Shown: piece after piece, positions 33,568 to 45,579 of the stretch
Numbering within the stretch: the stretch's first letter is position 1
How the letters are laid out: each line of letters starts with the position of its first letter
From: Oscheius dolichura
Lineage: Eukaryota; Nematoda; Chromadorea; Rhabditida; Rhabditidae
Length of the DNA stretch: 64,000 bases
Assembly: GCA_932521035.1 (NCBI GenBank)
Contig: OW051497.1
Location: forward strand, 5,642,001 to 5,706,000
Reading direction: 5' to 3'
Position numbers and translations under genes: made by a program
Notes under the pieces: generated by a model
What the model was told of the DNA's origin: nothing
What the model saw: only the letters and a program-made list of their open reading frames with translations
Database searches by the model: none

Positions 33568-36500
33568 GGTACATCTGAATCAGCTGTTTCCTCAGTTCCC
33601 TCCTTCCCTCAGGGCATTAAAGGTAGCCGCCTGTTAGGGAACCTGTTCGGCTCACACAAAACACATCGATTTTATGACAACGACTGGTCTGGGTGTGGTA
33701 CTTTTACGGAAAGTATTTCTCAGCTTATCCCATAGCGGGAAGGAAACATTCAAAAGGGAAAGGATTCAATAAGGTAGCAAAAGAAATTTAAAGACTTCAC
33801 GGGGGTGAAATGCGTTATTTTAAAGTGGGGCGATAAGATAAGAAGTAGCAAAAGTGTTGGAAACATAAAAAAGGAAGCAAATGAAAGGAAGACACCCAGA
33901 GAGACGAAAAGAACGCAGAATAAAAATTAATCCGCTTTCCGGCAGAAGTCCTTCCGGGCCAGAAATATTTGTGACCACCGGACTGCGGATTACGGCAACC
34001 AGATAGCCATAGGACAGGTGGCCGCAATACATAAGGAAACACGGGAGATGATTGACAGATGATGCCCCGTTAAGTTGCCGGTCACATAAGGTATGCGCAA
34101 AGTTGAAAGAGTAATGGCCGAACGACATGGAAGGTATAGCTTGTCGCGTAGCCAAGAGAAGCCTATTTGCTAGATACGAGAAGAAACTCAATGCCCTTGG
34201 CGTTCTCCAGTGAAAAAGAGTTCATTGACCTTCGCGCAGGAGACGAGTAATTGAAATGTGATATATGGAATTGCATCCTGTTTTGTCCGATGGGATAAAA
34301 CAGACGGATTATTTCCGGCAAAGAGATAAAAAGTAAAAAAAGAATGTAGCATAAAAGTAGAACAGAAAAGAAATCGATGGTTTTAGAGGGGATTGGTCCG
34401 ATCGGATAGAGCTCATTCATCAGCTAAAGTGCTTTTCATACGTTTCACCGTTGAGATCGAATATGAGTCGCGCGGTATGCTCCAAAGATTGGGGTGTTTT
34501 GCACTCGGAGCTGTGCGTATCAGATGACCGACGCTGTACACAACTTCTCGTGAAAGATACCATATCAGGGGCTGCTATAATCGATGACAAGCCATAAAGA
34601 CGACCGAGCAGCCGGCCTTCAAACGGACCGGATTGCACACAAAACGCCAAAATCAGAGAGTGAGAGTGGCACGCAATTGCGAATGCAAAACATGGAGGGG
34701 CGTATAACAGTTCGTAGTTGGGGGAGGCCACCTATCTCTTCTTCTTCGGTTTCATTAATCGGAAGGAGTTCTACGGAACTGTCTAATGAGATTCTTCGAG
34801 GAAAGACAGATTACTTGGGGCAATTTCTGACCAAGATAACAAGGACAACTTTTTCAGCTTCCATGGGAAGGCCAACGTGCGAACAGCCCTAGTTTGCATT
34901 TTAGCACACTTGAGTGTTTGTTTTCTTTAGCCACCTGCGGGGGTCCGGAATCGCTCCTGATCAGGAGAGAGTCTCGCATTTAGCCGTGGCAAAAAAGGGG
35001 GAAAGGCGAGGAAGCGAGTCAAAGTGAAAGGTTGTATTGTCCCGTTTCACAGACATTTGTCTGTGGGAAACTCTATATTGTTGATGGACGTACACATAAA
35101 CTGAAAAACGTTGCCTCTTCCCTCTGGCTGATAGAAAAGAGAGATAATCGATTCCAACAACATGGAGGAAACAATCCTGTTTTATCCTAAAGGGGCACTT
35201 CCCATGAAACAATTATAATAATGGGCAAAATAGGTTCTAAAAGTAATAAAACTCCATTTTATGATAAAACGAAGACGAAATGAAGCAGAAACTGTAAAAA
35301 GAAGTTTGAAACATGGTTTAGTCGCACGAAATTGAAGAGGAACAAACACCCGAGATAGCAGAAAAAGCAGCGGGAATCCCGTGGCAACAAGGTGGAAACA
35401 TGTTGAAATGCAGCGCGGCTTTGCGGAAGGAGGAACAGTGAAATTAAGAAAAAGGAGGTCAGTACACAACTTTTCGGCATGAGCTAATCCTTCTCGCGTA
35501 GGTTTTTGCGCGCAAGATGAGAAGTGGCTGTTTCGAGGAGATCACAGTCCCGCCTCACGGTACCCGGAATCCTCTTAGTGGTACCTGATTGTTCATGGCG
35601 ACTTGGAGTTGGCCATCAACACGAGAGAGGAGGTGCGCACAGTCGGCGCACACTGACTGGAATCGCGAGACGAACGGCAGCCGGCTGGCTAGAGAGTCTA
35701 CGAGAAGGAGAGGCGCAGAGGGGGGCCTCCAGTAGAAGCAGAGAAGGCGAAGAGAGTGCAGACTTCTCAGAGACGTTTAATTATACAAAACCATCTAGCT
35801 CCGAAGGTAGGGGCGGTGGAAAAAACAGAGGGCGAGATTGCCTGAGAAAGGTAGCTAACTGCAGGCTGCGTCAAGGCGAACCCGCCACTTTAATGATCCG
35901 CATGACTGGAAATGTTTACAGTAAAACTTATTCACCGGAGAGGGTAACACCTTTTCCTGATGTTATTGTGAAGTGGCTGCTTTATCTACACGATGGGTCA
36001 CTAAGATAGACGCGCAAATTTATTTCCCCCCATTGACCTTGGTGGTTGGAAACCATTTCTAAGTAATTGCTGTATTTTCCCAGATTCAGGCGAAGTATCA
36101 TCACAAATAGACTATGGCTATTGTCCGCCGGGTCGTGGGAAAGGTGAGCAGCCCGTGGCGATATGGTAATAAGATGACTGCCATAAGAGGATCTACCCAG
36201 TTAATACCCTCTGTACAGCGGGGGTCAAATCCGTGCTCATCTGGTTGGCCTCACCTCCGAAAAGTCACAATACTACAGACACGTGGGACACAAAACAGCC
36301 GAGCCATAACATCAATGTTGATTTTTAGGATCTAGAGAAATTATGCAAATATTTTAGGGCAAAGGAGATTCACCCCTTACGAAAACAGATATTCCCCAGA
36401 CAGAGATGTACCGCAAGAAGGGTATCATTAAACAAAAAGGGGTCTTCGATAGACAAGCTTCTTGGGAATAATTATGTTTTCTAATGTTCATCGGATCAAC

Positions 36501-36860
36501 CGTCGTCTATTCTCATCATCGTCTGTCTATCCCTGAGAATATTCCAATCGCCATGTGAAATCTACACAATTATCAGGTTTTATAATTCTCTGTATAAAGG
36601 TGAAAAGATTACAAAGTTTCCTCCCATCGAGTAATTCCTCATTAGTCGGCAGCGCCTTCGTAACAAACCTTATTATATTAAACAAAGTCCGCACAGAGCT
36701 CACTTCTTTTCAGTTTTTGCTCATTTCTGCCGGCGTCACCAGTAATTATTTTAGCAAAAGCAGAAATCATTTGCCTTTCATAGGGTGAGTGATAATCTTC
36801 CCAAGCACCTGCCATTCCGTCTTCCCCAATTGCTTTTTTCCGTTCTTGTTCATTCCAGTC
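33568..36860. other. Intergenic 3.3 kb, plus strand purine-rich
   Basis: Divergent region between the WDR62-like gene (minus) and the first chemoreceptor (plus). From about 33740 to 35480 the plus strand is notably rich in A and G. The longest frame (35524-36009 plus, 161 codons) is Arg/Ser/Gly-rich low complexity and starts without a convincing context; no gene is called. The region just before the chemoreceptor ATG ends in a pyrimidine-rich acceptor-like site at 36858. Confidence 0.45.
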
Positions 36861-38438
36861 ATGGACGCGGATCAAGTTAACTTTAGCTCTACGATATCCA
36901 CCATGGGAGGCGAAGATCCACTTAACATAAGCACCGAGTTTAAGCACCTATTCGAAGGGGCATTCTTCGTCTTTTGGTGCATTACCGTCCCACTGTATAT
37001 TTTCCTCTTGATTATAATGGTCAAGGCACAGTATAAGCGAGTTGTGGACCTGGCAACACCATTTTTTCAAATATGCATTGCATCTAGCATCATAGACCTC
37101 GGTAAGTCGTTGACTCACCTCATTACATACCCAATTAATCGATTTCTATTGAAAGGGCATATTAATTTACCTAGAAAAGAGAAACATTTTGTTTTGGACA
37201 GTCCTTTCTCTGATTTCATCGCCAATGAAATCAAGTACATGTTTGCAAAACAATGGCAGGGCAAAACGGGGATCTCGGTATCTAGGACACCGTCAGCACA
37301 CAGGGTTCACGACGACATTTCAGTGACCTTATTGAATAACTACTTCGGAGCAGTCTTTCCCAAATGGGGCTGGTGGCTGTCGTTTTACATGTCAATGGGT
37401 CAGCCTTACATGAAGATGTATTTTTACATCGCATGGGGCACAGGTTCATTGCAGATCTCCAGACAGGAATTCTGTATTTAGGTATCTGCCAGGCTATCTC
37501 AGTGTCAGTGTTGGCTTCGAATCGTCTTTTTGCGATGATGAGTCCGGAAAACTATACACGAGTTTGTAAACCATGTTGATCTAAGCTACTCCTTTTTAGC
37601 ACTGGACAGGAAGAAAGTTGAAATTGGCAATATCATTACAGTTCATAGTTGGAATGATGGTGTCGGTTCCTAATTTCTTCACCGATGTCGAACTCATACC
37701 AACAGACGACGGACTCGGCTTGGTTCCTAAGATCGTTAAGTGAGTTTCCCGAGAAGTTTCTGATAAACCGGAACGTTTTCAGCAAACCCACTTCCAAGCT
37801 GTATTTCACAGTAGGCGGGGTGTTCCTTGCTTTGAACTCTCTCTACCTCATTGGCGCGTATGTCTACTTGTACATAGCACTCAGAAAAATACACCAAGAA
37901 CAAATCGAGGTATTACGAAATTAGAGGCGGCCCATCAGGATTTTCCTCAGATGAGCAGCACTTCAAGGGCGGCGAGGACAAAAACAGAAGCCAAAAGACG
38001 CGAACATCGGTTATTTCTTATGTCGACATGCATCGGTGAGTTCATGTAATTTGTGCACGTCACTTTCCAGGAAACCCCCATTAGGCTGTGTCCGCTCTAT
38101 AGCTACATTTTTCCGTCTACGAATAGCAAATTATGTTTTTTTTTCAGTAATTGTGCAGCTGACAATCCTCACCTTTTTCGGTACTTTTATTTCTCCGGTT
38201 GCCAAATTGACTACGGAACAATTTTATATGCTGTATAACGCATTAAGGTAGAAAGGAATCTAGCTTTTAAAGATGTTTCAGCGATTTTTATTCTGGAATC
38301 AATGCGTACCTATTACTGATATTCAGTGACGCCCTCCGGGCTTATATTAAAAAACTATTCAGCTGCTACAGCGTAGATACTGTAGGACAAAGTGCCTCGT
38401 CAAGTCGACCTCTTCGATCAAGGAAATCTACGCCTTAG
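36861..38438 (+). CDS. Nematode serpentine chemoreceptor (Srg/Srv-like), copy 1
   Basis: Seven-TM receptor of the nematode Srg superfamily, expected in sensory-neuron membranes; ligand unknown. Eight exons: 36861-37101, 37324-37443, 37482-37561, 37600-37739, 37783-37909, 37951-38035, 38148-38247, 38282-38438; 349 residues. N-glycosylation-type sites near the N-terminus (NFSS, NIST). TM1 FFVFWCITVPLYIFLLIIMV; TM2 TPFFQICIASSIIDLG; TM3 region NNYFGAVFPKWGWWLSFYM; the diagnostic VSVLASNRLFAMMSPENYTR at the end of TM4-like segment; then KLAISLQFIVGMMVSVPNFF, KLYFTVGGVFLALNSLYL, a basic ICL3 (KTEAKRREHRLFLMSTC), VQLTILTFFGTFI, and INAYLLLIFSDALRAYI. The start follows a spliced-leader-like acceptor (cattccag). 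Exons 2-7 are identical in length to copy 2. Confidence 0.85.
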
Positions 38439-40856
38439 AGCCTTCCTGGAATAAACAGCATAACCAGGCGATAAGCAGTAGGTTGCAATGTGGTTAATAC
38501 CAATAAACAATATTTTAGAAGCCGACAAGTGTATTGTGTAAGAACCGAATTAATTTAAGCGGTCCTAGTTGATACCAAATTTGCAGGAAGGATAAAAACG
38601 TGATAAAAACGATGCTTGAAAAGAATGAACACTTTGGTAATTGCGGTTTTAAATCCCAAGAACTACATTTAAAAAAAGAAATAGAGGGGAGTATATGTGT
38701 ATCAGAGTGAAACACCCGTTTAAACTTAATAATTCTCTCTCTGCCGATGGGATGTTCAAATAACGGCGAGATACAATGGACGTGCTTTTATCACAAATTC
38801 GGGTCCTAATAGGAGCTTCTCTCAATAACCAGGACGGCAAAAACAGAGTTTTTATACACCATGTCATACAGCATTTATCAGAAATGATCCATTTTTTGAA
38901 AGCAAACACCTTGTTGTGTGAGAGTCTTTATTGTCCATCAACATTGTAAGGTAACAGCAGGAATGTTTCTCAACCCCACCTAGTTTAATTATCCTTGGTT
39001 ACTGTAGAAAGTTCGTTAGACGAGCTCAACCGATGTCCAGAAAGTGGTGCCACATCTCAGTTACTTCCGGTACGATCCCTCTGTTAGTTTGTCACCAAGC
39101 GAAGGTCCGCGATCTAGGCGTGCTAACCAGATGTGTTTTTTTATCGCGTTGATCATCTAGAAATAAACAGAAGAAGATTTATAGCCATCCAAGTTGATTC
39201 CCCGTGGTCAATCAACGGTTTAGAGACACGGATAAGCTGTGGTGTTTCTGCTGCCCTAGCTCATTAGAGGGTGCACAGGAGCGTCAGTCATTCCTGTGGA
39301 CTACGTCTTCTACGTATCCCCTCGTCGTAATCTCCTTTTTGATTGTATTCCTGGTCTTCTGCTCGAATCACTACAGCTGATTGTATTCCTGATCAGGGGC
39401 GTCCTGGGTACCAATCTTGCACTGTAGACGCCACTCGTACTCCACTGCTACTCCAATCGTCGTAATATCCTTTTTGATCGTATTCCTGGTCTTCTGCGCA
39501 AAGGATGGCATTCTTCTTCTTCCAGCTACAGCTACAGCACATCTTGAGGTCATTCTAATCGTCCCGAACCTCAGCAGCGACGGCGCCAGCACCCTCCAGA
39601 AAGAAAAAAAAGAGCCGACCGCCTTCGGCCACCGCAGCTTGACGACTGAATGGAAATGAAGCCAATTCTGTTAATCGGCTGTCAATTTGACAGGATCCAA
39701 CGGTTTCTGTCAAATGGCCATTCCTCTCGTAGATGGTACGTCCTGAGGATATGGACAACGTCACTGTCATCAGCATACGATGCGCTACAAAACGACTCCT
39801 CATTTGTACCTCACGAGGTTATTTTTGCCCAAATCGTATTTTGTTTTGAATCTTTCGGGTTTTTGGAAAGCTTATTAAATTTAATAGTACCACAAGAGCT
39901 GAAATTTTAAGCTGGGCCAGTTCCACTAACTCGCCCCGAATGGCGCTCATTCAACGGTAGGCGCCTGGAGAACAGAGAGTTCCGCGGAGGTGGCGGAGGG
40001 AGACGGCCTGCACTTTATCTTCTGTAAGGCTTTCAACTTAGTCGGGGTGGAGTCTCCGTCGGTGGCAGTGCGAATTTTAGCACACGTCATAGATTCCGGA
40101 AATTTTTTGTTGGTCTTCAAAGATGTAAGAGAGAGAACGAATTAGACCCGAAATAAGCGTTTACATTGTCTATAAGAGAATATAAGATAAATCTTTAATT
40201 CCGTGAGATGGTCAGGAATAGTCCTTGTATATTCTTTGTCTGAAAAATGAAAATGGAATCCTCAGTCATTGTGTCCTGGCAGTCTATAAAATACTCCATC
40301 TTACGCACAAGATCATTAGTTTTAAGGATCAGCAACATTTCTCTTGGCATCCGAGACCGCAAGAGAGTAGTTTTGAAAAAGAACTACTTCATCTACACAT
40401 GTTTGTGCCTTTCATTTTGACCTGTAAAATGTCTCCCAATTTGGGAGGCCTTTTAGAAAAGCTGAATTGGACAGACTAATTGAACTTCGGGCACTACATC
40501 ACCCGTACCTGGTGGTTCAGAGTCCACCTGGTTCAAGTTTTTCGTACTCAAAAAAAACACGACTGTTATTGGAGTGGATCAAAGCTAACTTTATTATGTA
40601 ATGGGGCGGATGTAAACACTCCTTGATAACCAATGGTCAAACATATTTTATTAGTTTACTTCAATGGGCAGAGCAACCAGGCCCTCCTTTCTTTCCCCGA
40701 GCTTTTCGCAGCCGGTCACTAATCTCTTTAGATTCAGAGTTCTTAGACATAGTCCCTGAAACACCTGTCGATCACCTGGACGTCTCCTCTTCTGAAAATT
40801 TGTTCATGTTTCGTTCCAATTAATGGGAACTTTAGAATTTCAATTCTTCCACGCCG
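38439..40856. other. Intergenic between chemoreceptor copies, contains a short direct duplication
   Basis: 2.4 kb without a supported gene. It includes an imperfect duplication at 39323-39365 and 39458-39500. On the minus strand each copy reads EDQEY(N/D)QKG(D/Y)YD, preceded by an AG acceptor-like dinucleotide, which hints at duplicated exons of a small acidic peptide gene, but I could not assemble a full model. Confidence 0.45.
39323..39500. repeat. Imperfect direct repeat, two units about 43 bp, 135 bp apart
   Basis: Units at 39323-39365 and 39458-39500 share almost all bases (differences at a few positions); a shorter related piece lies between them near 39377-39398. Translated on the minus strand, both give the acidic Tyr/Asp/Gln-rich peptide described in the flanking entry. 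Confidence 0.7.
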
Positions 40857-42250
40857 ATGGAACAACCAGACACGGGTATTGGGTTTATGTTTATCTTCGA
40901 GGGGGCGTTCTTCGTCTTCTTCTGTATTACCGTACCTCTCTACGTATTTCTAATAACTGTACTGGTCAAAGCCCAGATCAACAAAGTTCCCGACTTGGCT
41001 ACTCCATTCTTCCAGATATGCATAACTGCCAGTATTATTGACCTTGGTAGGTTCACAAACATGCCCATTCTCTGAAATTCACATGTTTCCTTAATTTGTA
41101 TGTGATTTACTAATTGTTATGTTAGAAAATGAGGGGTCTTGTTTTCAAAACACTTTGCAGTAACGATGTTAAACAACTATTTCGGAGCCGTGTTTGCCAA
41201 GTGGGGATGGTGGTCATCCCTCTACTTACAAATGGGAGTGCCATATTTGAGGACGTATTTTTATATTGCTTGGGGGACAGGTAATAACTGCTTTACCATC
41301 TACGAGATGACCTCAGGAATCTGTCAAGGTCTGTCTGTTTCAATAATGGCCACGAATCGTCTGTATGCAATGTGGAATCCAGAGAATTACACAAAGGTAG
41401 TATTTAAGGATGCTAAAGACGCTTTCTTTCAGTTTTGGAGGAGTTGGCGTTTGAAGTTTGCAGTCATACTACAGATTTTTCTTGGTATGACAGGGTCTCT
41501 GACCAATTTCTTCACAGACGTCGGCTTCGTGACTACTGACGACGGCCAAGGGCTCATTCCAAAGATCTTGAAGTGAGTCGAGCACAAAGGGAGGAACTCT
41601 TGTTTTACAGTAAGCCAACTTCAAAATTGTACTTCACCATTGCGGGAGTCTTCCTCGGGGTGAACTGTCTCTACCTTATTGTGGCATATGCTTACTTGTA
41701 TAGTGTTGTTAGAAAGAGACACCGACGTCAGATCCGAGTACCTGCAGCTATGTTACTCGCTGTAGCTTAATTTTTCAGAGAAGTAGTACTGTAAAGATCG
41801 AGAGGACGAAGTCCGAAGCGAGAAGGAGAGAACAGAAGCTGTTCGTCATGTCCACCTGCATAGGTGAGTTCTTTAACTGATCATGCTATTTTGCTCTCCT
41901 TGTTTCACCAGTTAATCTATTTTTAGTCATAGTCCAGCTGGCGATAGTATGCTTTTCTGGAATTTTTATTTTCCCTATTAAAGCTATAACAACGGAACAA
42001 TTTTATATGCTTTATAATGCTTTGAGGTATGCCATCATCAGCCTAATAAGGCAATTTACACAGTGACCTTTACTCGGGAATCAACGCATATCTTCTATTG
42101 GGATTCAGTGACGCGCTACGTGCATATATCAGGAAATTATTCGGGCTTCGTAAAAAGGATCCATTTGTGCACAGCGTTGTGTCTACTCGTGTACCGCAGT
42201 CTAAACCGCAAACTCCGCCGTCTCCTGCAATAAGAGAGAGTTCACAATAA
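40857..42250 (+). CDS. Nematode serpentine chemoreceptor (Srg/Srv-like), copy 2
   Basis: Tandem paralogue of the receptor at 36861-38438. Eight exons: 40857-41046, 41161-41280, 41317-41396, 41433-41572, 41611-41737, 41779-41863, 41927-42026, 42064-42250; 342 residues. The N-terminus is shorter (MEQPDTGIGFMFIFEGAFF). Conserved blocks: VPLYVFLITVLVKAQINKV, TPFFQICITASIIDLG, NNYFGAVFAKWGWWSSLYL, SIMATNRLYAMWNPENYTK, QIFLGMTGSLTNFFTDVGF, KLYFTIAGVFLGVNCLYL, EARRREQKLFVMSTC, and INAYLLLGFSDALRAYI. The C-terminal tail is Pro/Ser/Gln-rich and differs from copy 1. Exons 2-7 have the same six lengths (120, 80, 140, 127, 85, 100 nt) as copy 1, with no indel. Its stop codon is 23 bp from the end of the convergent UPF0462 gene. 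Confidence 0.87.
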
Positions 42251-42273
42251 AGGGTTATTACCATCTGTATAAC

Positions 42274-43635
42274 TTATGCAACTCCTTTCCAAAGATCAGG
42301 ATATTTCGAATCCTTGTACGTCGTTGTTTCCGAGAAGTACGAACTGGGAATGACTTTTGTGTGATCAAAAGGAACAAACAATTCTAATCTGTGGAAATCC
42401 GGCTTCTGAAATGCTTTGATTGCCTCGGAAATGGGAATGGATAGACTAACAGAATAATTTCCGATTGCTGGATTCAATGCCTCGTAGATCTTTGTTCCAT
42501 TTTCTACGTGGATATTGTAAGCGTTGAATTTGGTGACATCTGAAACGGTCCTTTATAAACATTTACGGCTTGGCTACTTGGCGGGAAGTAAGCCAGGGGG
42601 ATGTCGACTTCCCCATCCCACGTTTTGTTTCCCAGTATGTTCCATACTGACAACTGGAGGTTCTCTCCTAAATGAGGCGTGTATCCCGATGGACAGCTTG
42701 TAATCACCTGTATTGAAGGATTTCCTCTCTCCATTCAGCAGGAATACCAAGTAATGATTCATGGGTCCCAGTTCTACCTCCACATACTGATTTTTGTTGT
42801 TTAAGAAGAAGAATTCGACCACTTCGTAAGACCAAAGCTGAATTCCGTCATATTTGAGAACACAGGCCGACAAACCCCTGGAACTACACCAGCCGTGTGA
42901 TTAGGAGGAGCTGGGTTGTGATATAACGGGGCCTTAAAAGTACTGATAAGAATCAAATGTCCATCCATTCTTTGAATTGTGACTCGAAGGGCAACCAAAA
43001 TAGATCATAAAAACGCGTTTCTTGTCTCAACTTCTAGGAAAACACAAGAGGTCGATTTCGAGACTCGATTCATCAAAGAGGTACTATCATCAACCGAATC
43101 TCAGGTGATTTCAGAAACTGATAATAAAGCCATCATCGTGCAAAAACTGATGAACTTTCAGCTTCCTTCCTTTAGTTTGGAATTTATTTATGACGTTTAA
43201 CCCCGCACTCGCTTCCCAGGCTGTATATCATTACACTAACAATTTGTCTCAACAGAAATGAGTAAAAGACTCTTCCGAGGAAACGTGTTCAAAAAGAAGT
43301 GACGTCGAGGACGAAAGGATTTATAGCAGAATTGGACCATTAAACTTTGACCAAGCACCGTCTGCATTGCTAACCTTGTATTTGATGTTGATTGCGTTGT
43401 TGCGATCGTTCCATCTGAGCGAGAATTTGATATTGTCATGAGAGATAGGCTGTCCATCCCAAGTTGAGTTGATCTCCATATCCAGTCCCAAAAGTTGTGG
43501 CTCAGGATAAACACTCTGTTTGTATGGATTGAGAGGAATCAAATAACTTACAAAATACTTTTGAATAAATATGACAAGGAAAACGGCTAGGACGATTACC
43601 GCTACCGTCAAAATGGTAATGGACAATAAGGCCAT
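42274..43635 (-). CDS. UPF0462 (C4orf33-like) protein with N-terminal membrane anchor
   Basis: Six exons read leftward: 43552-43635, 43375-43515, 42888-42932, 42708-42837, 42578-42667, 42274-42539; 251 residues. Residues 2-26 form one hydrophobic helix (LLSITILTVAVIVLAVFLVI), then the UPF0462 fold: MEINSTWDGQPISHDNIKF, NAINIKYKAPLYHNPAPP, LWSYEVVEFFFLNNKNQYVE, VELGPMNHYLVFLLNGERKS, NKTWDGEVDIPLAYFPPNVT, KFNAYNIHVENGTKIYEALN, QKPDFHRLELF. The human protein shows the same order (TWDG, YEVVEAFFLN, EVELCPHG, YFPPNVTKFN) but is soluble; the anchor and several N-x-S/T sites suggest a type II extracellular or luminal form here. Biochemical role of the family is not established; the fold resembles carbohydrate-binding domains. 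The correct donor after PP (GTAGCC, 42572-42577) was chosen because it recreates the PPNVTKFN motif. Confidence 0.85.
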
Positions 43636-44411
43636 ACATCGCGTAGCTTGACTGAAATATTTGGTTTGATTTCTGCTCTAAACAGGAATCAAGAACAACC
43701 GGTTTTTTGCTGATTTGTATCTGAAGTAGAACCAAACTCACCCCATGCGCGACAGAAATGAGGAAGTTTAGCAGGAAATTACCATCGGACCAACGCGACA
43801 CACCTCCCACCTAAATGACTTCGAGACGCGTCATGGGTTTTCAGTCTAATCGGAGGGAAATTGCCCCCTTTCGGCCCAGCCTTGATTAATCTTATTCATC
43901 GGCGGCTGCACAAAAGATGGCTTGTCTCCAGGAAAGAAATTATAATAGTGCAGCAGGAAATATTAACAACCATGGCTTATAAACGGGACTGACAATCAAA
44001 TTACAGTACGCAGTTACGTGTCACACCACTTGCGGTCAACAAATCCAGTTCATTTCACTACTGTCGAGTGATTCACCCTCTACTTATAGCATCCCCCATT
44101 GTTTAGTTATAAACAAAAAGTAATACATTAATCTTTATTATATTGCAATATAACTACACTTTTATGACGTTGTCAAAGAGTATGGAACCCGTGACATCAC
44201 ACTGGAAGCCACTTATTTGAACTACCCCCATCTACACGAGAAATCGAGATCTCAATGGGCTACAAGTATTGCACATTGGTTATCCTTCTCATTATAATGC
44301 ACAGAGAATGTGTCGGGACCCGCTAATCAAGTAGAATCTCCAGCGAGCAGATTATGGTTGTGAGAGATGTATACCGATTAGAAAGGAAAAGGGAAAGGGA
44401 TTTGTACATAG
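43636..44411. other. Intergenic, 0.8 kb
   Basis: Between the start of the UPF0462 gene and the end of the F-box gene. No exon found on either strand. Confidence 0.5.
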
Positions 44412-45579
44412 TTAACAGAACTGGACACAGTACTTCTCTCCAAGGCTCTGTGTGTCAACCCAGTCCGTGAACTGACGCAGCTTGAGGGCTGTAGGAGGAC
44501 ACTTCTTGCCACCGGTGATAGTCAGACGGAGGAGTTGGATCTGGTCGGCGTTGTACAGACAAGTCGGCTTCAGACGGTAGACAGGAAGACGGCGAAGACG
44601 ACGCAGCTGAGGCATAGATGCACGGAAAGCCAGCTGAAAAGATCTTGTTTATATTTATCCTTAGCTTATGTTTACCTCAACAGCGTTAGGGAAGAAGGGA
44701 CCCGAAGGGATGCGTTGTGTCTTGGGATTCCATTTTGGCAAGTCAGGTTGTGAATTGATGTACTTTCTAGGGAGAGACGAGCGAACGATGGGCATTTCCC
44801 CCGTAATAACTGGAGTAGAATCGGAGCTGCCGCAAGCTGTTTGGAATTGGAACCAGTGCGTTATGTCGCTTGTACTCTGAGCAGCAACGATCAGTTCCAG
44901 GACAGAAGCATCCAGCTGAAAATGTTCTCATTATACTCTCGACTCGGCCGTTTCTCACCGAAATAGTGCGGGCGTATCTGCCAAAGTACTTGACAGCCCT
45001 GAGCAGCTTCTCAGCGTCCTGTGGGGTCCAGTGAGAGTGAGCGGCCAAGAGGACAGATCTCTTCTCTGTGTGGACCAGGATGTTATGCTTCGGGTGCTTG
45101 AAGAAGTCCCCTGTAATATGGTGGTTGCTTGAGGCTATTGACACAATGCCCCTATGACCCTTCCCTTGTGACACGCCGATAGAGCCGAGACTACTATTTT
45201 GACAGACCCTCAGATGTGATAACCTGTTGATGTAAACTACTAACCGTCGGAAACATTTCCCTCTGGGATGATATCTGTTATATCAATGCGGAGGACGTCC
45301 ATGTACAAGTGTGTCTTGTCTTTCTCCTCGGCCACTCTGTTGAATTGGCGACTGACTGTGCGCCATTTCGCCACATCAAAAGGAGAGGAATAGTCGAAGA
45401 TCTTCGAGCTGAAACCCTTTGGTCATTTTGGGTTACGGCGATTTGACTCACAGAACATTGTCGGGAAGCTCTTGCCCCTTGTTGCTCTTCCTCCGATTGT
45501 TCCGCCTTCGGCTCTTGCTGCTGTTTTCTTTACGTAGGCCGAGCTTTTCGAAAATTTGACGAACTTTGTCAGTAATCAT
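44412..45579 (-). CDS. F-box domain protein
   Basis: F-box proteins are substrate adaptors of SCF ubiquitin ligases, binding Skp1 through the F-box. Five exons read leftward: 45452-45579, 45245-45408, 44959-45110, 44676-44915, 44412-44633; 301 residues. After a basic N-terminus (KSRRRNNRRKSNKGQ) the F-box reads ELPDNVLSKIFDYSSPFDVA followed by KWRTVSRQFNRVAEEKDKTH, near residues 38-76. The remainder (DFFKHPKHNILVHTEKRSVL, EKLLRAVKYFGRYARTI, QIQLLRLTITGGKKCPP, FTDWVDTQSLGEKYC) alternates Leu-rich and basic segments and probably forms the substrate-binding half, but I see no WD or clear LRR repeat. The ATG sits one base after an acceptor-like tttcag, fitting a spliced leader or a 5' UTR intron. 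Intron 2 (45111-45244) is unusually long for this gene. Confidence 0.75.

Noticed and set aside
35524-36009. 161-codon plus-strand open frame
   Set aside because: Arg/Ser/Gly-rich low-complexity translation in a purine-rich region, no domain, no splice context, no homologous feel; most likely a chance frame.
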